Source of the DNA: Roseomonas sp. AR75
Lineage (GTDB): Bacteria > Pseudomonadota > Alphaproteobacteria > Acetobacterales > Acetobacteraceae
Length of the DNA: 64,000 nt
Assembly: GCF_005222815.1 (NCBI RefSeq)
Contig: NZ_STGB01000001.1
Span: 496,001 to 560,000 of the forward strand
Direction: 5' to 3'
Below the pieces are notes generated by a model. That model was not told the origin of the DNA and made no database searches. It saw only the letters and a list, made by a program, of their open reading frames with translations. This document shows positions 60,122 through 64,000 of the stretch, piece after piece; within the stretch, counting starts at the first letter, position 1; every line of letters begins with the position of its first letter. The position numbers and the translations under genes were made by a program.

Positions 60122-60820
60122 ATGGCGATCGAGGTCTGGACCTGGCCCACGCCGAACGGACACAAGGTGCACATCGCGCTGGAGGAGCTCGGCCTGCCCT
60201 ACACGGTGGTGCCGGTGCACATCGGCGCCGGCGAGCAGTTCCGGTCCGAGTTCCTGGCGATCACGCCGAACCACCGCATCCCCGCCATCGTCGATCCCGA
60301 CGGCCCGGGCGGCAAGCCGCTGAGCCTGTTCGAATCCGGCGCCATCCTGATCTATCTCGCGGAGAAGGCCGGGGCCCTCATCCCGAAGGACCCGGCCGCG
60401 CGCTACACCTGCCTGCAGTGGCTGATGTTCCAGATGGGCGGCGTAGGGCCGATGTTCGGCCAGTACGGCCACTTCAACATGTACGCCCCGGTGAAGCTGC
60501 CCTACGCGATGGAGCGCTACGCCAAGGAGGTGCAGCGCCTGCACCGCGTGCTCGACAAGCGTCTGAGCGAGGCGGAATGGTTGGCAGGCGGCGAATACTC
60601 GATCGCCGACATCGCGACCTTCCCCTGGATCCGCCTGCCGGAACGCCGCGCCATCGACCTCGCCGACTATCCCAATGTGAAGCGCTGGCACGACGCCATC
60701 GCCGCCCGCCCGGCGGTGCAGCGCGGCGTCGAGGTTCTGGCCGAGCGCCAGCGCAAGGGCACCATCACGGACGCCGAGCGGGAGAACCTGTTCGGCAACA
60801 CGCAATTCCAGGCACGCTGA
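60122..60820 (+). CDS. glutathione S-transferase (YghU/YfcG-type)
   Basis: 232-residue GST with thioredoxin-like N-domain (IEVWTWPTPNGHKVHIALEE, ITPNHRIPAIVDPDG, LFESGAILIYLAEK with the glutathione-binding Ser) and helical C-domain (GEYSIADIATFPWI). Asn in TPNGHK occupies the thiol-stabilising spot of the YfcG/Ure2p group, which reduces disulfides rather than conjugating xenobiotics. It starts 117 bases from the divergent DUF2892 gene and is followed after 4 bases by the VOC gene. Confidence 0.9.
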   Translation: MAIEVWTWPTPNGHKVHIALEELGLPYTVVPVHIGAGEQFRSEFLAITPNHRIPAIVDPDGPGGKPLSLFESGAILIYLAEKAGALIPKDPAARYTCLQWLMFQMGGVGPMFGQYGHFNMYAPVKLPYAMERYAKEVQRLHRVLDKRLSEAEWLAGGEYSIADIATFPWIRLPERRAIDLADYPNVKRWHDAIAARPAVQRGVEVLAERQRKGTITDAERENLFGNTQFQAR

Positions 60821-60824
60821 GACC

Positions 60825-61469
60825 ATGGCCGAGATCGACCACATCGTCGTGGGCGCCCGCACCCTCGCGGAAGGCGCCGCCTATATCGAGCAGCATCTCG
60901 GCGTGAAGCCGGGGCCCGGGGGCACGCATGAGGGGGTGGGCACCCACAACCTTCTGCTCGGCCTCGGCAAGTCCTGCTATCTCGAAGTCATCGCGCCCGA
61001 TCCCGAGCAGCCGGAACCGCCGCACCCGCGCCCCTTCGACCTCGACAGCCCCGGGGTGAAGCTGATGCTGGAAGCCGAGCCGCGGCTGATCGCCTGGGTG
61101 GCACGTACGCCGGTGCTGGATGCGGTCGTCACCCGGCTCGGCGTGCATCATGCCGGCGAGATCCGCACCATGAAACGCGGCAAGCTCTCCTGGCGGATGG
61201 CCATGCCGCCGCAGAACCAGGACATGAGCAACCTGATCCCCTCGCTGATCCAGTGGGACGACGGGAAGGGCGCCGCGCCGCGCCTTGCCGATTCCGGCGT
61301 GCGCCTGGTTGCGCTGGAAGCCGAGCATCCGGAAGTGGATGCCGTCCGCATCGCACTGGCGGGACGTGGCCTGGAGGAGGCGATCCGCCTGCGCCGGAGC
61401 CCGCATGCGCGCCTCGTCGCCCGCTTTACTCGGGCCGATGGCGGCGAGGCGGTCCTGGCCAGCGCCTGA
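60825..61469 (+). CDS. glyoxalase-like (VOC) domain protein
   Basis: 214-residue protein beginning MAEIDHIVVGARTLAEGAAY, with GTHNLLLGLGKSCYLEVIAPD as the second beta-alpha-beta element. It belongs to the glyoxalase-like PF13468 type, where one chain carries two modules. Metal-binding His and Glu are plausible (DHIVV, YLEVIA). It lies 4 bases after the GST gene. Function unknown. Its stop is within an 8-base tandem repeat. Confidence 0.8.
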   Translation: MAEIDHIVVGARTLAEGAAYIEQHLGVKPGPGGTHEGVGTHNLLLGLGKSCYLEVIAPDPEQPEPPHPRPFDLDSPGVKLMLEAEPRLIAWVARTPVLDAVVTRLGVHHAGEIRTMKRGKLSWRMAMPPQNQDMSNLIPSLIQWDDGKGAAPRLADSGVRLVALEAEHPEVDAVRIALAGRGLEEAIRLRRSPHARLVARFTRADGGEAVLASA

Positions 61470-61493
61470 TCGCCTGATCGCCTGATCGCCTGA
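61464..61493 (+). repeat. 8-base tandem repeat over the VOC stop codon
   Basis: GCCTGATC occurs three times in register, then a near-copy GCCTGACG. Because each unit carries TGA and the unit is 8 bases, consecutive TGAs fall in all three frames. It may simply be slipped-strand expansion. Confidence 0.8.
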
Positions 61494-61884
61494 CGGAGAA
61501 CTACTTTCTTCCCGAGAACGGCGTGTAATTTTTAGTGCAACGCTCGCTGTTGCGACAGGCGCTGCATTCATTGCGATTTACATACGGTCAGCCTTGCACG
61601 CGACCGGGCGCGCAGAGCCGAGCGCTTTGAGATTCCAGGGCTTTTGCACACCGCGCCCCGGGTCGGGAAGCCGCTCATTGTGCGGCGCCCCGCACCGGGG
61701 CGTGGCGGTGTCCGGAGGTGTGTAATCTTTGGTGCTGCAGACCGCGCTGCCTGGGTTTTCGGCGGCGATTTGTGCGGCGTGCGCGGTCACCCGAGGCATG
61801 GCCCCGGGGGCTCCGCAATGATAGGTTTGCATTGCTCCGCGCGGCGGATGTGGAAGGACAAGGATGCCACTGCGGCTCGCCGCG
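61470..61884. other. 415-base intergenic region, no gene recognised
   Basis: The spacer after the VOC gene is locally A/T-richer than its surroundings (61500-61590). It contains GTAATTTTTAGTG but no strong hairpin-plus-T-run that I can define. A leftward 84-codon frame at 61578-61832 lacks family features and is not called. It may hold 3' ends and terminators of the convergent VOC and methyltransferase genes. Confidence 0.5.
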
Positions 61885-62520
61885 TCACCGGATCGGCTGG
61901 TACCGCCACACGCTGGCGGGCGGAAGGTTCAGCGGGGTCCAGGCCTCGCGCTTCGCGCTCAACCCCAGCTTGCGGTAGGGCAGCGGCGAGGTGATGCAGT
62001 AGGTGTAGAGCAGGAACCCCTTGCCGGGCGCGACGGCTTCGACCGCATCGACGAAGCGACGCTGCTGCTCCAGCGGCAGCATGACCAGCGGAATGCCGCA
62101 GATCGCCGCGCCCACCTTGCCATGCAGGCTCTCCGGCAGGGCGCGGGCCAGTTCGAAGGCATCGCCCTGGATCACCTTCACACCCGGCAGGACGCCGCGG
62201 AGATGGTCCGCCATGTCCGGCACGATCTCCACCACCACCAGGCGGTCCGGCGGGACGCCGGAGTCCAGCAAGGCACGGCTGATCACCCCGGTGCCGGCGC
62301 CCAGCTCCACCACCACCTCGTCCTCCGCCCGCTCGACCAGCGCGGCGATGCGGCGGCAGAGCGCGGGGGAGGAGGGGATGACCGACCCCATCTGCAGCGG
62401 GTTGGCGAGCCAGCGGCGCAGGAAAAGCGCCGTGTTCTTCACCTGCCCATGCGACCGGCCGGGCTGCGTGGAGCGGGATACGGGGGCGGGGCGTTGGCCA
62501 TCGGCAGCGATGTCCGACAT
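61885..62520 (-). CDS. PmtA-like phospholipid N-methyltransferase
   Basis: 211-residue SAM-dependent methyltransferase. After a polar N-terminus comes FLRRWLANPLQMGSVIPSSP, a hallmark of the PmtA/rRNA-dimethylase-like lipid methyltransferases, then VVELGAGTGVISRALL (SAM loop) and ICGIPLVMLP. PmtA methylates phosphatidylethanolamine to phosphatidylcholine at the membrane. The start MSDIAADG at 62520 lies about 150 bases from pleD on the other strand. Substrate not proven. Confidence 0.82.
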   Translation of the reverse strand: MSDIAADGQRPAPVSRSTQPGRSHGQVKNTALFLRRWLANPLQMGSVIPSSPALCRRIAALVERAEDEVVVELGAGTGVISRALLDSGVPPDRLVVVEIVPDMADHLRGVLPGVKVIQGDAFELARALPESLHGKVGAAICGIPLVMLPLEQQRRFVDAVEAVAPGKGFLLYTYCITSPLPYRKLGLSAKREAWTPLNLPPASVWRYQPIR

Positions 62521-62672
62521 GCGACTCTCCTCGACAGCAGCGTGACACGGGCGCGGCACGGCTACCGGGCGGGGAGCCCGGCTGCGCGCACGCATCGGCG
62601 TCAATGCCGTGACAAGTCGCTGACGGCCCCTGACGTTCGCCGGCGGATGCGCACGCCCGCGCGAGGCCACCG

Positions 62673-64000
62673 ATGACCGCGCGCGTCCTCGTCGTCGACG
62701 ACATCGTCGCCAACCTGCGGTTGCTCGAAGCCAAGCTGGTGAACGAGTACTACGAAGTGGCGGTCGCCAGTTCCGGCCAGGAGGCGCTGGCGATGGTGCA
62801 GCGCTCGCTGCCCGACGTCGTGCTGCTGGACGTCATGATGCCCGGCATGGACGGCTACGAGGTCTGCCGCCGCCTGAAGGCCCAGCCCGCCACCGCGCAT
62901 ATCCCCGTCGTGATGGTCACCGCGCTCACCGACCAGGCCGAGCGCGTGCGCGGCCTCGAAGCCGGGGCGGACGACTTCCTTTCCAAGCCGGTGGATGATG
63001 CAACGCTCTTCGCGCGTCTGCGTGCGCTGCTGCGCATGAAGCAGGTCCTGGACGCTTGGCGCCTGCGCGCCGAAACCGCCCGCGACCTGGGTTTCGAGCC
63101 GACGCCCGGCCCGCCCGATGCCGTCGCGGGGGCGCGCGCCCTTCTCGTGCTGGGCGACAGCGCGGAGGCGGAGATGCTGGGCGACATGCTGCGCCTCGAC
63201 GGCATCGAGGCCGGGGTGTGTTCCGATGCGGCCGCAGCCTGGGACGCGATGCTGAGGAAGCTGCCGGATGTGGTGCTGATCAGCCTGTCCTCGGATGGCG
63301 GCGATGCGCTGCGCTTTGCGTCCCGCCTGCGGGCGGAGACGCTGACGCGCGACGTGCCGGTCGTGCTGGTGGCAGACCCGTCCCAGAAAGGCCTGGTGCT
63401 GCGCGGGTTCGACCTCGGCGCCAACGACCACGTGCTGCGCCCGGTGGACAGCAACGAGCTGCGCGCGCGCGTGCGCAACCAGATCCGCCGCAAGCGCTAC
63501 CAGGAGAAGCTGCGCGCCGAGCTCGACCGCTCGCTGGAGATGGCGGTGACCGATCCGCTGACCGGCCTGCGCAACCGCCGCTACGTCCGCCGCCACCTGG
63601 ACGCCGTGCTGCGCGGCACCGGCGCGGCGGTGCTGCTTCTGGACGTCGATCATTTCAAGCAGGTCAACGACGCGCATGGCCATGCCACGGGCGATGTCGT
63701 GCTGCGCGAGGTCGCCGAGCGCATGCGCGGCTACCTGCGCGCCGCCGACGTCGTGGCGCGCTATGGCGGCGAGGAATTCATGGTGGTCATGTCCGGTGCC
63801 ACCGAGGAGGATGCGCTGCTGGTGGCGGAACGCCTGCGCAGCGCCATCGCCTCCTCCCCGATCGAGGTGGAAGGCATCAGCCTCAACGTGACGACCAGCG
63901 TCGGGGTCGCGGCGGGGGAGCCCGGAGCGGGCTGCGACGAGGTCGTCGGCGCGGCCGATGCGGCGCTCTACCGGGCGAAGAACACCGGCCGAAACCGCGT
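62673..64000 (+). CDS. pleD: PleD-type response regulator diguanylate cyclase, 3' end cut
   Basis: Open to the window edge, at least 442 codons. REC1 (1-120) has DD at 9-10, phospho-acceptor Asp53 in LLDVMMPGMD and Lys105 in SKPVD. REC2 (about 154-270) is degenerate: the acceptor position reads VVLISLSS, with Ser where Asp is expected. The GGDEF domain has the active site GGEEF (365-369) and the inhibitory I-site RAAD (356-359). It would make c-di-GMP on phosphorylation and dimerisation. No divK is adjacent upstream, unlike Caulobacter. Confidence 0.93.
   Translation, partial: MTARVLVVDDIVANLRLLEAKLVNEYYEVAVASSGQEALAMVQRSLPDVVLLDVMMPGMDGYEVCRRLKAQPATAHIPVVMVTALTDQAERVRGLEAGADDFLSKPVDDATLFARLRALLRMKQVLDAWRLRAETARDLGFEPTPGPPDAVAGARALLVLGDSAEAEMLGDMLRLDGIEAGVCSDAAAAWDAMLRKLPDVVLISLSSDGGDALRFASRLRAETLTRDVPVVLVADPSQKGLVLRGFDLGANDHVLRPVDSNELRARVRNQIRRKRYQEKLRAELDRSLEMAVTDPLTGLRNRRYVRRHLDAVLRGTGAAVLLLDVDHFKQVNDAHGHATGDVVLREVAERMRGYLRAADVVARYGGEEFMVVMSGATEEDALLVAERLRSAIASSPIEVEGISLNVTTSVGVAAGEPGAGCDEVVGAADAALYRAKNTGRNR

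Noticed and set aside
61578..61832. 84-codon leftward frame beginning MQTYHCG
   Set aside because: No ribosome site, no domain and unlike the codon pattern of neighbours. Lies in apparent noncoding DNA.
1..64000. Mobile elements, CRISPR, tRNA or rRNA genes, prophage, restriction or defence systems
   Set aside because: No transposase or integrase motif, no periodic direct repeats with spacers, no cloverleaf-like sequence I could fold, and no defence-type domain was seen on either strand.

Overview
This window looks like the chromosome of a very GC-rich alphaproteobacterium, most likely in or near the Acetobacteraceae (Roseomonas-like). The evidence is strong third-position G/C, frequent GTG starts, many 4-base stop/start overlaps, and the gene order rpoZ - rsh - acpS - lepB - rnc - era ... 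recO - parC. Other alphaproteobacterial markers are a PmtA-like methyltransferase, a PleD-type diguanylate cyclase and a tripartite tricarboxylate (TTT) transporter. I see no rRNA or tRNA gene, CRISPR array, insertion sequence, prophage or plasmid function. Most of the window is ordinary core chromosome with metabolic accessory genes between.

Layout. 1-7.9 kb: a truncated ATP-grasp gene, dapF-mtaB-ftsY, a tandem pair of small membrane proteins, a creatininase-family hydrolase, a PEP-CTERM-like protein, and a Nudix-lipoprotein pair. 7.9-12.1 kb: a leftward tctC-tctB-tctA-MmgE/PrpD operon for uptake and probably dehydration of an organic acid. 12.1-20.7 kb: a lone membrane fatty-acid desaturase, a FIST sensor gene coupled to a histidine kinase, a tandem-GNAT protein, an XRE-TolB-TPR regulator and a quinone-reductase-like MDR enzyme. 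20.8-30.5 kb: an AtzG/AtzE-like amidase pair, a second MmgE/PrpD protein, threonine aldolase, an M20 peptidase, cinA-pgpA-hydrolase and a lytic transglycosylase.

30.5-36.7 kb: dapA, smpB coupled to an alginate-lyase-like gene, a molybdopterin oxidoreductase with a signal-bearing glutathione peroxidase, a family 5 (UDGb) uracil-DNA glycosylase, a NYN protein and folK. 36.8-46.9 kb: the information-processing cluster, interrupted between era and recO by two opposite-strand genes. 46.9-51.7 kb: a lipoprotein hydrolase, the arginyltransferase bpt and a penicillin acylase-type hydrolase. 51.8-58.8 kb: aldehyde dehydrogenase, CoA-transferase, hydrolase, an SRPBCC-ArsR operon behind two near-perfect operators, a PanE-like reductase and an acyl-CoA synthetase. 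58.9-64 kb: phosphoesterase, DUF2892, GST, VOC protein, PmtA-like methyltransferase and a truncated pleD.

How the genes work together. dapF and dapA supply diaminopimelate and lysine. lepB and ftsY serve protein export, and rnc, era, smpB, mtaB and rpoZ serve RNA and translation. rsh links these to the stringent response. The most interesting regulatory units are the FIST-kinase pair, which resembles NosP/NahK nitric-oxide sensing, and the SRPBCC-ArsR operon with its twin palindromes. I found no clearly novel defence or mobile system.
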